64,000 nt of DNA from JBDHTS01 sp044221445 (GCA_044221445.1 JBGAPF010000003.1:62001-126000); one strand, 5' to 3'. Shown: positions 25,093 through 34,740, counted from the first letter of the stretch. Notes: a model not told the origin generated them from the letters alone. A program made the numbers and translations.

Positions 25093-26229
25093 ATGTCAGT
25101 AGAATCTTCTTTGTCTGGTACTTCGGCCTTTTCCTATCCTTCCGATATCAGGCCTTTAACAACACTACGGTTTTTCGCTGCCGCTATTGTCGTTTTGTAT
25201 CATTTCAGGCCGTTCGTGCCAGAAGGTTCCGCCATCCTGCTTTCGGGCTTTTTCCAAAAAGGCTATCTTGGCGTGGATTTCTTTTTTGTCCTTAGCGGCT
25301 TTATCCTGACCCATGCTTATCTGCCCGCCATCAGGAATGGCGTTTTTTCGGCGCGGGTTTTCCTGATCCGCAGGCTTGCACGCATTTACCCGCTGCATCT
25401 TGTGACCCTTCTGATCATGGTGGGGGTCTATTTTACGCCGATACAACAAGCCGCCAACACGCAATTGCCGCCGGAAAACACCCCGGTCTACTCGTTCATC
25501 TGTAACATTCTTTTAATTCACGGCTGGGGTTTTACACACGATTTGAGTTTTAATCGGCCTTCCTGGTCGATCAGCGCCGAATGGTTCGCCTATCTTGCCT
25601 TTCCTCTGATGATAATGCATTTTTTAAAAGTTAAGGCAGAAAGGCTTTTAATTATAATAGGCATCGGCTTCTGTTTCCTTTGGTTCTGGACATATAATGC
25701 CTCGCCAGATCGCACGATCACGAATTTCACGTTCGATTTCTCACCGTTTCGCATCGGACCTGAATTTGTCTTGGGATCGGCGCTTTATTTATGGAGTATG
25801 AGACTAAAATCCGTGAGTATAAAAACGGCATGGCGAGGCATAGTGCTTGCTACTGCTGGAGCAGCGCTTTTGATAAGTTGTGAAGCGCTCGATTTCTTCA
25901 TCGTCATTTGTTTTGCCGTTATCATTTTTTTCGCGGCAGCGCTCTCTCGCGCGCCTGACGGCGGTGGATGGCTGGCCCGTCCGTTTTCGGTCTGGCTGGG
26001 GGAAATATCCTATGCAGTTTATATGGCCCACTTTCCTGTTATGGCGATCATTCTTGGCGAGGCCATGTTACAATTAGGTCTTGAGCGTTATGCCAAGATT
26101 TATTCGGGCTACTGCCTGTCTTCCGCCCTTCTGATTTTCATTTTTGCCGCTTTACTGCATCATACTATCGAGCGCCCGGCCCGCCAACTTATAACGGCGC
26201 GTTTTACAAAAGACCCCCCATCCTCCTGA
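25093..26229 (+). CDS. Acyltransferase 3 family membrane protein (OafA-like)
   Basis: The 378 residues are mostly hydrophobic, with about ten membrane segments. They show the acyltransferase-3 pattern: LRFFAAAIVVLYHF near residue 25 (including the expected His), GVDFFFVLSGFILTHAY near 55 and RRLARIYPLHLVTLL near 90. Such proteins O-acylate surface glycans or lipids from the inner membrane. The substrate cannot be read from sequence. The gene is richer in A and T than the ribosomal genes before it and the ligase after it, and it is flanked by unrelated functions. It may therefore have been acquired. It stands alone after the rplQ terminator. Confidence 0.85.
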   Translation: MSVESSLSGTSAFSYPSDIRPLTTLRFFAAAIVVLYHFRPFVPEGSAILLSGFFQKGYLGVDFFFVLSGFILTHAYLPAIRNGVFSARVFLIRRLARIYPLHLVTLLIMVGVYFTPIQQAANTQLPPENTPVYSFICNILLIHGWGFTHDLSFNRPSWSISAEWFAYLAFPLMIMHFLKVKAERLLIIIGIGFCFLWFWTYNASPDRTITNFTFDFSPFRIGPEFVLGSALYLWSMRLKSVSIKTAWRGIVLATAGAALLISCEALDFFIVICFAVIIFFAAALSRAPDGGGWLARPFSVWLGEISYAVYMAHFPVMAIILGEAMLQLGLERYAKIYSGYCLSSALLIFIFAALLHHTIERPARQLITARFTKDPPSS

Positions 26230-26307
26230 AAATCGTGGATTGGCATTTTCCCGGTCGCTGGCATAAAATGGACGAAGCACGTTTTATCCTTTTGTCAGGC
26301 GTTTGTC

Positions 26308-27999
26308 ATGACCGACCCCCTTGCCGGCTTTCCCTGGCTGAAGACTTATCCCGATACAGTTGCCTGGCATGCGGCCATTGAGGCGCTGCCGGTCCACATG
26401 CTGCTGGACCGGACGGCGGAACGCTTCGGAGACAGGCCTGCCTTCGATTTCCTGGGTCGCAAATGGGACTGGAAAGAGATCGCCGGACAGACCGACAGGA
26501 TGGCGAAGGGCCTGCAGCAGGCCGGTTTGCGCAAAGGGACGAAGGTTGGGCTGTTGCTGCCGAACTGCCCTGTCTTTGTCATTGCATATTATGCCGTGCT
26601 GAAAGCCGGAGGGATCGTCGTCAACCTCAACCCGCTTTATACGCGCGACGAATTACGGCATATGGTCGAGGATTCCGAGACCGAGATCATCGTTACGGCG
26701 GACCTGAAAATACTCTGCGACAAGGCTGTAGAATTACTGCGCGCCACCCGCCTGAAAACGATTGTCGTCGCCACCTTTACGGATCTGCTTCCCTTTCCCA
26801 AGAAAGTGCTGTTCGCCGTGGCGCGCAAGAAAGAACTGGCAGATCTTGAATATGGCGCCCGCATCCTGCATCTGCCGGCGCTCATGGACAATGACGGCAC
26901 GCCCGAGCCTGTCGCCATCGATCCTGCGAACGATATCGCCGTTCTGCAATACACGGGCGGCACGACGGGCGTTCCAAAAGGGGCTATGCTGACCCACGCC
27001 AATATCACCGCGAACGTCGCGCAGGTCAGTTTATGGTTTCCCGATGCACGCCATGGCGAGGAAAAAATGCTCGGCGTCATCCCTTTTTTCCATGTATTTG
27101 CCATGACGGGAGTCATGAATTTAAGCGTGCTGTGTGGATTCGAGATCGTCGCCACGCCGCGTTTCGAACTGGAAGAGACCTTGAAAATCATCGACAGAAA
27201 GAAGCCGACGATCTTCCCGGCCGTGCCTGCCATTTACAATGCCATCAACAATTCGCCTAAAACGGGGAAATACGATCTGCATTCCCTGCGCTACTGCATT
27301 TCCGGCGGCGCTCCCCTGCCCGCAGAAGTGAAACGGCAGTTCGAATCGATGACCGGCTGCACGGTGGTCGAGGGATACGGGCTGACGGAATCGTCGCCTG
27401 TCCTCTGCATTAACCCCTTGAAAGACAGCGGCAAGACCGGATCCATCGGCCAGCCCCTGCCCGGCACGGTCATCTCCATCCAGGATCCGGAAACGTATCA
27501 GCCCGTATCGCAGGGAGAACGCGGCGAGATCTGCGCGCGCGGTCCGCAGGTGATGAAAGGATATTGGGGCAACATCGAAGAGACGGAAAAAACCCTTGCC
27601 GGCGGCTGGCTACATACTGGAGACATCGCGACGATGGACCAGGACGGATATTTCTTCATCGTCGATCGCCTGAAGGACATGATCATCACTAACGGCTACA
27701 AGGTTTATCCGCGCAATGTCGAGGAAGCGATCTATAAAAACGGAGCCGTAGAAGAATGCATCGTCGCTGGCCTTCCCGACAAGGCGCGGGGCGAAATCGT
27801 CAAGGCGTGGGTCAAGCCTAAAGACGGGCAAAATCTTAGTGCCGAGCAATTGAAAGCGTTCCTGCAGGACAAAATATCGCCGATGGAAATGCCCCGGCAA
27901 ATTGAAATCCGCGACTTACCCTTGCCCAAAACGATGATTGGCAAGTTATCGCGCAAGGATGTCCTGGCGGAAGAAAAAACGTCCGCCGCACACGCCTGA
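26308..27999 (+). CDS. Long-chain fatty acid--CoA ligase (FadD-like AMP-binding enzyme)
   Basis: This is an adenylate-forming enzyme that activates a fatty acid to acyl-AMP and then acyl-CoA. The 563 residues contain the AMP-binding signature YTGGTTGVPKG near residue 214, GYGLTESSP near 355, the hinge region GWLHTGDIA and DRLKDMIITNGYKVYPRNVE near 452, and the C-terminal catalytic Lys region (PLPKTMIGKLSRK). Length and motifs fit the FadD group. No regulator is adjacent. It converges with the reverse-strand gene at 28003, three bases away, with no room for a terminator. Confidence 0.9.
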   Translation: MTDPLAGFPWLKTYPDTVAWHAAIEALPVHMLLDRTAERFGDRPAFDFLGRKWDWKEIAGQTDRMAKGLQQAGLRKGTKVGLLLPNCPVFVIAYYAVLKAGGIVVNLNPLYTRDELRHMVEDSETEIIVTADLKILCDKAVELLRATRLKTIVVATFTDLLPFPKKVLFAVARKKELADLEYGARILHLPALMDNDGTPEPVAIDPANDIAVLQYTGGTTGVPKGAMLTHANITANVAQVSLWFPDARHGEEKMLGVIPFFHVFAMTGVMNLSVLCGFEIVATPRFELEETLKIIDRKKPTIFPAVPAIYNAINNSPKTGKYDLHSLRYCISGGAPLPAEVKRQFESMTGCTVVEGYGLTESSPVLCINPLKDSGKTGSIGQPLPGTVISIQDPETYQPVSQGERGEICARGPQVMKGYWGNIEETEKTLAGGWLHTGDIATMDQDGYFFIVDRLKDMIITNGYKVYPRNVEEAIYKNGAVEECIVAGLPDKARGEIVKAWVKPKDGQNLSAEQLKAFLQDKISPMEMPRQIEIRDLPLPKTMIGKLSRKDVLAEEKTSAAHA

Positions 28000-28002
28000 A
28001 CC

Positions 28003-29070
28003 TTATTTCGCGGCGGCGACCATGCGGCTTGTGTCGCGTACGCGGACGGAAGCTTCGTCGGCAAATTTCAGGGCAGACCCCGTATATCCGCTCTCGGCGT
28101 TCAGGGACTCGGCCAGAAGCTGCTGCAGGATATCGTTGACACGCCCTTCGGCATTGGCACGGACGGCCCTGCTGATCGCAGGGGCGTCCGCGAGACAGTG
28201 CTGGGCTGGATCGGCGCGGACATATTGTTCGGCGAGATACTGTTTTACCGCCTCCATTTCAAGGAGGCTGAACACGTCATATTTGATCCAGTTCGGGCGA
28301 CGCGGCAACCCGTTCAGCCGGAGGGCCCGGTCGAGATCCCGGCAGTGACGCATCTGGCTGTTTTCCGCCTCCAGCCATGCCCACAGCATTTCCAGAGGAT
28401 CGGTAATGCGCATCTTCGACGCCTTCTTCCGGCCCGCGCTGACATAGCTTTCGAGCGGTTTGCCCGGGTCGTGATCAAGGCGGATGCCGAAAGCGAGAAG
28501 AATCGAGGCCTTCACGCGGCTTTCCTGAGGCGTCACATAGCCTTCGAACAAAGTCATAAAACGTTCGGGATGCTTTCCTATGACGTCGGTCCCAAAGCTT
28601 ACGCTTCGTTCGCCGGGTGGAAGCGCGTTCAGGAAAGCGATATAGATTTCACACAGTCGGCCCTTATCCATATGGCCCAGGACAGGATGGGCTAGCGACC
28701 CTTCTCCGCCGGCAGTATTCCAGGGCGCGTCCGCGTTGCCCGGCAGAGGGTCGTGTCCGAAAGCGCGATGCAGCGCGTGATCGATGTTCTTATTCTTGTG
28801 ACGCTGGGTCAGCGAATGGTCCATCGCCAGTTCGAGGCTGATGGCATAGAGCGGCGCTTCTGTCATAAGGTTCTGAAGGGCCTGCCCTGATTCTTTGCGC
28901 GTCAGATCCAGGAGTTTAGGATGGCTGGTCAGCTGGAACACGTCCTGCATTCGTCCGCTGGCGCGCGGCGGCGCGGCATGGACCGCGATCAGCGTATTCA
29001 GGCGGTTCGCGCCCGTACCCGCCTGATCGACCTGGTCGAGCACCTCGCCCATTGAATAATAAAGCGCCAT
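28003..29070 (-). CDS. Hypothetical protein downstream of pheT
   Basis: I do not recognise this 355-residue protein. It is soluble, with no signal peptide or membrane segment, and has a His-rich stretch around residues 104-125 (RHKNKNIDHALHRAFGHD). It starts seven bases after the pheT stop on the same strand, so it is probably co-transcribed with pheT. Codon use resembles the neighbouring genes. The frame is long and its composition is gene-like, so it is real. Confidence 0.7.
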   Translation of the reverse strand: MALYYSMGEVLDQVDQAGTGANRLNTLIAVHAAPPRASGRMQDVFQLTSHPKLLDLTRKESGQALQNLMTEAPLYAISLELAMDHSLTQRHKNKNIDHALHRAFGHDPLPGNADAPWNTAGGEGSLAHPVLGHMDKGRLCEIYIAFLNALPPGERSVSFGTDVIGKHPERFMTLFEGYVTPQESRVKASILLAFGIRLDHDPGKPLESYVSAGRKKASKMRITDPLEMLWAWLEAENSQMRHCRDLDRALRLNGLPRRPNWIKYDVFSLLEMEAVKQYLAEQYVRADPAQHCLADAPAISRAVRANAEGRVNDILQQLLAESLNAESGYTGSALKFADEASVRVRDTSRMVAAAK

Positions 29071-29077
29071 GGCATCC

Positions 29078-31483
29078 CTATCCGCGCAACTGTCCGCCGG
29101 TTTTGCCGATGACCTGACCGACGATTCGGGTGCCCAGATCGTCCAACTCCTTATCGGTCAGAGTCTTGTCCTGCGGCTGAATGGTGACGGCGATGGCGAC
29201 CGACTTACGGCCTTCGGGTACGCCTTTACCGGCATAAACATCGAACAGTTCGACCTGGGCGATCAGGTTTTTATCGGCGGCGCGCGCGGCACGAATGATC
29301 GTATCGGCTTCCACAGCCTGATCGACCAGGAACGCGAAATCGCGGCTGACCGGCTGGAACGGCGACAGCGAGAGCAGAGGGCGGGCGGTACCTTTTTTCT
29401 TTGCCTGCGGAATCGCATCAAGGAACACTTCAAAAGCCGCCGCGTTACTTTTCAGGCCAAGCTGTTTCAGGATATCAGGGTGAATCTCACCGAAACGCGC
29501 CAGCACGTTCGCGCCCAGGCGCAGGACGCCGGAACGGCCCGGATGATACCAGGACGGCGCGTCGCGGGTAATTTGCGCGGAGTCGGTGGGACCGCCGCAG
29601 GCGGCGAGAACTGCCAGCGCATCGGCGCGGACATCGAACAAATCGGCAGGCCGCGAGGATTCGACCCCCGACCAGTGACGTGGATTGCCGGCCCCTGACC
29701 GGAGGCCTGCGGCAACCAGGCTCTGGCCGCCCGGCTTCTGGGTGCTGAACGCCGGCCCGATTTCAAACAGGGCGGCGTCGGCGAACCCTTTATCGCGGTT
29801 GGCGGCGGCGGCCTGGATCAGGTTCGGCAAAAGGCCAGGCCGCATCTGGTTCAGTTCGGAACTGATGGGGTTGAGGATCGTCAGAGCGTTTTCAGCGCCG
29901 CTGTCGTTAGCGCCGAACAGAGCCGCACGCTCGCCAGGCAGGAAAGACCAGGTCACGCATTCATCAAGGCCGCGTGAGGCCAGAACCGACCTGGCCTTGC
30001 GTCCGCGCATGCCGCGCAGTGTTTCGGCCACGGTGACCGCCGCAACGGGACGGGTCAGGGAAACGGGCGGGATAGTATCGTACCCTTTGACGCGGACGAT
30101 TTCTTCCACGGAATCTGCCTTGCCTTCGATATCGCCGCGCCATGAGGGGGGTTGCACAGCCCATTCATGGCCAGCGCCAGTGACGGCAAAGCCGAGGCTT
30201 TCCAGTATGACTTTCTGGCTATCTTTATCAATGTCATAGCCGGCGAGACGGCGTACATAAGACGGTTCGAACGCGATCGTGCGCTCCCAGGACGGTTCGG
30301 CGCCGGCCTGTAAGATTTCCGAAGTCTCGCCGCCGCACAGATCGAGGACGAGACGGGTGGCGATGTCCATGCCGGTTTTTGTAAACGCCGGGTCGATTCC
30401 GCGTTCGAATCGGTAACGCGCGTCGCTGTCGATCGCCAGCGCCCTGCCAGTGCGGGCGGTGCGGGATGGGTCGAAATAAGCGCATTCGATAAAGACGTTG
30501 ACGGTGCGTTCCGTGCAGCCCGTCGCCTCGCCGCCGATAATGCCGCCAAGCCCGAGAAGGGCCGAATCGTCACAGACCGCCGTCATGAAATCGTCGAGTT
30601 CATAGGTTTTGCCGTTCAGCGCGTTGAGCGTTTCGCCTTTGCGCGCCGGGCGGACATGAATGTCTCCCCTCAGCCTGTCAGCATCGAATACGTGAAGGGG
30701 ACGGCAAAGATCGAGAGAGACGTAGTTCGTGATGTCGACCAGCGCCGAGATCGGGCGCAGGCCGACCGCTTTCAGCCGGTCCTGCATCCATTGCGGCGAC
30801 GGGCCGTTTTTGACGCCCCTGATATAGCGTCCCAGGAATTGCGGGCAGGCTTCCGTGTTTTCTATGCGGACAGCGACAGGCGATCTGAAAGCGCCTTTTT
30901 CCGCCACGTCCTTCAAAGCGCGTAAAGTGCCGACCCCCGCGGCCGCGAGGTCGCGCGCGATCCCGCGAACGCCGGCACAGTCCGGTCGGTTCGGCGTCAG
31001 CCCGATCTCGATCAGCGGATCATCAAGCCCGTATAGCGCGGCGAAAGGCGTCCCGACCGGCACATGGTCCGGCACTTCAATGATGCCTTCGTGCTGGTCG
31101 GACAGTCCCATCTCCCGTTCCGATACGAGCATGCCGCAGGACTCCTGCCCCCTGATCACGCCTTTTTTCAAGGTCGTACCGGTGCCGGGAATAAAGCTGC
31201 CTTCGGGGGCGAATACGCCTTTCATGCCTGTGCGCGCGTTGGGTGCGCCACATACCACCTGCATTTTGGCCCTGCCTGTATCCACAATACAGACTTTAAG
31301 ACGGTCGGCATCGGGATGCTTTTCGGCTTTTTCGACATAGGCAACGAAGAATGGCGCGAATTCCGCCGCCCGGTCTTTTACGGATTCGACTTCAAGGCCA
31401 AGCGCCGTCAGCCTGGCGGAGATTTCATCGAGCGAAGCATTTGTATCGAGGTGGTCTTTAAGCCAGCCAAGCGTGAATTTCAT
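29078..31483 (-). CDS. pheT: Phenylalanine--tRNA ligase beta subunit
   Basis: PheT pairs with PheS to charge tRNA-Phe. The 801 residues show the N-terminal tRNA-binding domain (HPDADRLKVCIVDTG near residue 57), the B3/B4 editing region, the B5 domain and the C-terminal anticodon-binding ferredoxin-like domain (PFQPVSRDFAFLVD). Length is typical. pheS normally lies directly upstream; here a reverse-strand AsmA-family gene occupies that place, so pheS must be elsewhere. Confidence 0.96.
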   Translation of the reverse strand: MKFTLGWLKDHLDTNASLDEISARLTALGLEVESVKDRAAEFAPFFVAYVEKAEKHPDADRLKVCIVDTGRAKMQVVCGAPNARTGMKGVFAPEGSFIPGTGTTLKKGVIRGQESCGMLVSEREMGLSDQHEGIIEVPDHVPVGTPFAALYGLDDPLIEIGLTPNRPDCAGVRGIARDLAAAGVGTLRALKDVAEKGAFRSPVAVRIENTEACPQFLGRYIRGVKNGPSPQWMQDRLKAVGLRPISALVDITNYVSLDLCRPLHVFDADRLRGDIHVRPARKGETLNALNGKTYELDDFMTAVCDDSALLGLGGIIGGEATGCTERTVNVFIECAYFDPSRTARTGRALAIDSDARYRFERGIDPAFTKTGMDIATRLVLDLCGGETSEILQAGAEPSWERTIAFEPSYVRRLAGYDIDKDSQKVILESLGFAVTGAGHEWAVQPPSWRGDIEGKADSVEEIVRVKGYDTIPPVSLTRPVAAVTVAETLRGMRGRKARSVLASRGLDECVTWSFLPGERAALFGANDSGAENALTILNPISSELNQMRPGLLPNLIQAAAANRDKGFADAALFEIGPAFSTQKPGGQSLVAAGLRSGAGNPRHWSGVESSRPADLFDVRADALAVLAACGGPTDSAQITRDAPSWYHPGRSGVLRLGANVLARFGEIHPDILKQLGLKSNAAAFEVFLDAIPQAKKKGTARPLLSLSPFQPVSRDFAFLVDQAVEADTIIRAARAADKNLIAQVELFDVYAGKGVPEGRKSVAIAVTIQPQDKTLTDKELDDLGTRIVGQVIGKTGGQLRG

Positions 31484-31513
31484 GATATGCCCTGAATAAG
31501 GTTAACCTGAGCA

Positions 31514-31542
31514 GTTAAAGCCGATTTTCCCAATTTATTCAA
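31514..31542 (-). promoter_or_regulatory. Possible promoter of pheT
   Basis: On the reverse strand TTGAAT (31542-31537) and TTTAAC (31519-31514) are 17 bases apart, about 30 bases before the pheT start. Each box matches consensus at four of six positions. Confidence 0.35.
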
Positions 31543-31574
31543 GACGATTTACCAAGATTGCGGCTTTGCGCTTT

Positions 31575-31790
31575 TTAATCGGCTGCCGGTTTCGAGGACC
31601 CGTCTGCCGTCGCATGGGCGCGCGCCTGGGCGATCAGGTCACGACAATCACTGTCTTTTCCTGTCCCGAGTTCGATAAAGGGAATAATGGCGGCAATAGG
31701 GGTCAGAAGAGTGCCCAGGACCGCCGCTATTCCGCCTCGTGCCCCCGCTTCCTCGGGGTCAAGGCCAATGCTGGGATGTTTCAGCGTTTT
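31575..31790 (-). pseudogene. Out-of-frame C-terminus of the AsmA-family gene
   Basis: In the +1 frame relative to the upstream gene, the reverse strand encodes about 70 residues: TLKHPSIGLDPEEAGARGG, then a hydrophobic stretch (IAAVLGTLLTPIAAIIPFI) and GKDSDCRDLIAQARAHA. In alphaproteobacterial AsmA proteins the pattern PSxxLDPExxxARGG, then a hydrophobic LLTPLAALLPLI segment and a DAxC motif, forms the conserved C-terminus. A stop (31793-31791) precedes this frame, so the segment needs a frameshift from the gene at 31759. Confidence 0.75.
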
Positions 31791-33543
31791 TTAGGTTCAG
31801 GCGAGCCTTCCCCTGCAGGTTTGTATCGGTTGTGTCGAAAACCAGGATATTCGAATTCAGCAGCCCGGCCTTGACGCTGAAATCACCGATAGCGCAGCGT
31901 ATATCCGTCGTTTTATCCTCCCCGAGCAACAGACCCCCGGCTTCGGCGATATCAAGCCCCGCCGCTTCGATCAGGAGCAGGCTCACCTTGCCGCCCGACA
32001 TCGTCAAGGTCAGATGCCCGTCGCTGGTGGCAAGCACGTCGGCAAGAGACTTGCCACGCCCGTTCAGATCGATATGACCGCCAAAACGTCCTGACGATAA
32101 ATCCTCGAAACGCGAATCCTTGAAAAAATCCTTGAGAGATAATTTTTTTATCACGACATCGGTGGAGACATCAGGCATGTCTTTGCGTCCGTCAAGAACC
32201 AGTTTTCCGTAGACGGATCCCGATGCCATCCCCAGATTTAAGGGATCGAGCGACAGAACGCCGTCTTTCAATATGATCGTCACCTTAAGGCTATCCAGCG
32301 GATAGCCGGGTGCATGAAGGCTCGTGGCATCAAGAGTCACGTTCATGTCGGCGGCCCTCAGGCGATCAAGATTGATTGGCACATCGGGCAGCACGCGGGC
32401 GCTTACGGCACGCTTTTCTGCCTCAGCCTTCTGTTCCGCCGCGACCGTTTCGCCTTTTTTGGTGGAGGGCGGGACGCCGATAAAACCCGACAGGTCGTCC
32501 ATGTCAAGATAAGTGGACGTGAGCTTTGCCGTGACGTTTCCACGCTTGTTTACAGTCGCGTATTCCAGCCTGCCGTTCAGGTCGCTGTCCCCGACCTTGC
32601 CTTTGAAGTCATTGAACATCCATATATCGCCGTCTTTTTTGAGAAGTCCTGAAATGGTGTAAGGCGGCGTTGGCGGCAGGGGGATCGACGTCAGATAAAA
32701 AAGATCGGCCATATTGTCGCCTTTGAGATCGAGCGTGGCATCGACACCCGTCAGCTTGACAGGGTCAAGAAACGTGCCTTTCAGGGCAATGGACGTTTTG
32801 CCCATGGTCAAAGTCATATCCAGGGGAAAAGGCTTGGAGGAATTACGCAAGAGAGCCACGGAGCCGCCAGTCGCATCCAGCGTAAAATCCTGATCCTGCA
32901 GTTTTCCCTTGCCGGAGATTTTAATGCTGTCCTGTTTGCTGCCACTCGAACCGCTGGCGGTATCGAGGTTCAGTTCAAGGTCGAGTTTTTTGACGTCGTC
33001 TTTGTAAACCAGCGTACTGTTTTTCAGGACCAGATTTCCGATCACAGGAAAACCATGGCGGCTTTCCGGGATTGCCGCAGCGCCGATAGCTTTTCCTTTT
33101 GAGAGCGCTGGAAAATCCCAGTTTGCCGTTTCCTCATCTTTTTTCTCAAGAATAAGCCTGGCGTCGGTAATCGTGAGTTCCGGCAGGTTAAGCTTGCCAT
33201 ATAGAAGCTGCCATATCTTGATACTGAAATCGATTTTACCGATTTCCAGCATATTGGCCCCTTCCATCCCGGGGGCATTGGAAAGCCGGATCTTTTCGGC
33301 ATGCAGACGAGGCGTTGTCCAGTCCCAGTCGATATCGAGCGGCCCCTCGATGGCGAATTCACGGCCGGTTGCTGACGACGCCTTGCCGCCTGCTACCGAA
33401 CGCAGCCAGCCTTCGGGCAGGAAAATGAAGAACCCCGCTATAACGCAGACAAGGATGAGAACCATCAGCCCTGTATACCGGGCAATTGTACGCAGTCTGG
33501 TACGCTTAGAAGGCACGGTTTTTTCGGGGATGTCATCGGTCAT
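31759..33543 (-). CDS. AsmA-family protein, C-terminus lost by frameshift
   Basis: AsmA-like proteins are anchored in the inner membrane by one N-terminal helix (here residues about 21-42) and span the periplasm as lipid-transfer bridges or assembly factors. The 594-residue frame matches the family through VFDTTDTNLQGKARLNLKN, then ends in eight unrelated residues (AETSQHWP). The expected next segment, of the type ETLDLTLKPxPKDxxxLSLRSPIHVxGTF, is missing. The final part survives in another frame downstream. An A6 run (31792-31787) sits at the switch. Either a deletion broke the gene or the base count in the run is wrong. Confidence 0.85.
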   Translation of the reverse strand: MTDDIPEKTVPSKRTRLRTIARYTGLMVLILVCVIAGFFIFLPEGWLRSVAGGKASSATGREFAIEGPLDIDWDWTTPRLHAEKIRLSNAPGMEGANMLEIGKIDFSIKIWQLLYGKLNLPELTITDARLILEKKDEETANWDFPALSKGKAIGAAAIPESRHGFPVIGNLVLKNSTLVYKDDVKKLDLELNLDTASGSSGSKQDSIKISGKGKLQDQDFTLDATGGSVALLRNSSKPFPLDMTLTMGKTSIALKGTFLDPVKLTGVDATLDLKGDNMADLFYLTSIPLPPTPPYTISGLLKKDGDIWMFNDFKGKVGDSDLNGRLEYATVNKRGNVTAKLTSTYLDMDDLSGFIGVPPSTKKGETVAAEQKAEAEKRAVSARVLPDVPINLDRLRAADMNVTLDATSLHAPGYPLDSLKVTIILKDGVLSLDPLNLGMASGSVYGKLVLDGRKDMPDVSTDVVIKKLSLKDFFKDSRFEDLSSGRFGGHIDLNGRGKSLADVLATSDGHLTLTMSGGKVSLLLIEAAGLDIAEAGGLLLGEDKTTDIRCAIGDFSVKAGLLNSNILVFDTTDTNLQGKARLNLKNAETSQHWP

Positions 33544-33624
33544 GATCAGGCCAACGCCCGGCTCGCTTCAAAGTTCACCGCTACGCCTGCATTAATAAGA
33601 ACAAAACTAGAACATTCTATAGAA

Positions 33625-34740
33625 ATGCTTTATATATTTTCGATGATCGATTCTCAGGACAGAAACAGAAGGCCCATTCCAAAAGGGCGGGGCGCCACGC
33701 TCAATCCCACCGGACGGTTCGAAAAGCTCGACGTCATGCCTGAACCGGATCCCGACGAATGGGAGGATAAAAACGATGTCCCTAAGCGCAGCCAGATCGC
33801 GACCACGATCTTTCTTGACCGGTCGCGCAGCGTTATCGCGCGCAACGACAGCCCGGATGTCGGATTCGAGGCGTCGCTCAATCCCTATCGCGGCTGCGAA
33901 CATGGGTGCATCTATTGCTTCGCGCGCCCGACCCATGAATATCTCGGCCTGTCGGCGGGACTCGATTTCGAAACGAAGATTTTTGCGAAACCCGACTCGC
34001 CCGCTCTGTTGCGGAAAGAACTTGCGGCAAAATCCTGGCGGCCGCAGGCGATCATCATGAGCGGCGTCACAGATTGCTATCAGCCAATAGAACGCACGCT
34101 GAAGCTGACGCGCGGCTGCCTGGCCGTACTGGCGGAATGCCGCAATCCGGTGGCGATCATCACCAAGAACGCGCTGGTAACGCGCGATATCGACCATCTG
34201 GGGGACCTCGCGCGCTATAATGCCGCAACCGTCAATATGTCGGTGACGACGCTTGACGGCACGCTGGCGCGCAAAATGGAGCCGCGGGCGTCCCAGCCGG
34301 ACCTTCGCCTGCGGGCCATCGAAGCTTTGTCCAGCGCCGGTATTCCTGTCAACGTTTTGATCGGCCCTGTTTTGCCGGGGCTGACTGAGCATGAAATTCC
34401 GGCTATCCTTGAAAGTGCAAGCAGTGCCGGTGCCGTGACGGCGGGCTATGTGATGCTGCGCCTGCCTTATGGCGTGAAAGACCTGTTCCATGACTGGCTG
34501 GAAGTGCATTACCCGGATAAGAAAGACAAGATCCTTAACCGCGTCCGCGACATGAGGGACGGCCAGTTGAACGATCCCGCCTTTGGCGACCGCATGCGCG
34601 GCAAGGGGGTCTATGCCGACCAGATTGCGGACATGTTTCATCTGTATCGCAAAAAATATAATCTCGACCGCTCGCGCCCGCCCCTGTCAACTGACCATTT
34701 CCGGCGCCCGGCGGAAGACGGGCAGATGAGCCTGTTTTAA
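33625..34740 (+). CDS. PA0069-family radical SAM protein (SplB-like)
   Basis: The 371 residues contain CEHGCIYC near residue 92, the CxxxCxxC motif that binds the 4Fe-4S cluster used to cleave S-adenosylmethionine. The surrounding NPYRGCEHGCIYCFARPTHE is characteristic of the PA0069/SplB-like group related to spore photoproduct lyase. The substrate of this group is unknown. The ATG at 33625 is used; the ATG at 33643 is an alternative and neither has a clear ribosome binding site. The stop overlaps the convergent receiver gene by four bases. Confidence 0.88.
   Translation: MLYIFSMIDSQDRNRRPIPKGRGATLNPTGRFEKLDVMPEPDPDEWEDKNDVPKRSQIATTIFLDRSRSVIARNDSPDVGFEASLNPYRGCEHGCIYCFARPTHEYLGLSAGLDFETKIFAKPDSPALLRKELAAKSWRPQAIIMSGVTDCYQPIERTLKLTRGCLAVLAECRNPVAIITKNALVTRDIDHLGDLARYNAATVNMSVTTLDGTLARKMEPRASQPDLRLRAIEALSSAGIPVNVLIGPVLPGLTEHEIPAILESASSAGAVTAGYVMLRLPYGVKDLFHDWLEVHYPDKKDKILNRVRDMRDGQLNDPAFGDRMRGKGVYADQIADMFHLYRKKYNLDRSRPPLSTDHFRRPAEDGQMSLF

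Noticed and set aside
31786..31792. A AAA AAC heptamer in the AsmA-family gene as a -1 programmed frameshift site
   Set aside because: A -1 shift leads to CGC TGA and stops at once. The surviving C-terminus needs a +1 shift or one A fewer.
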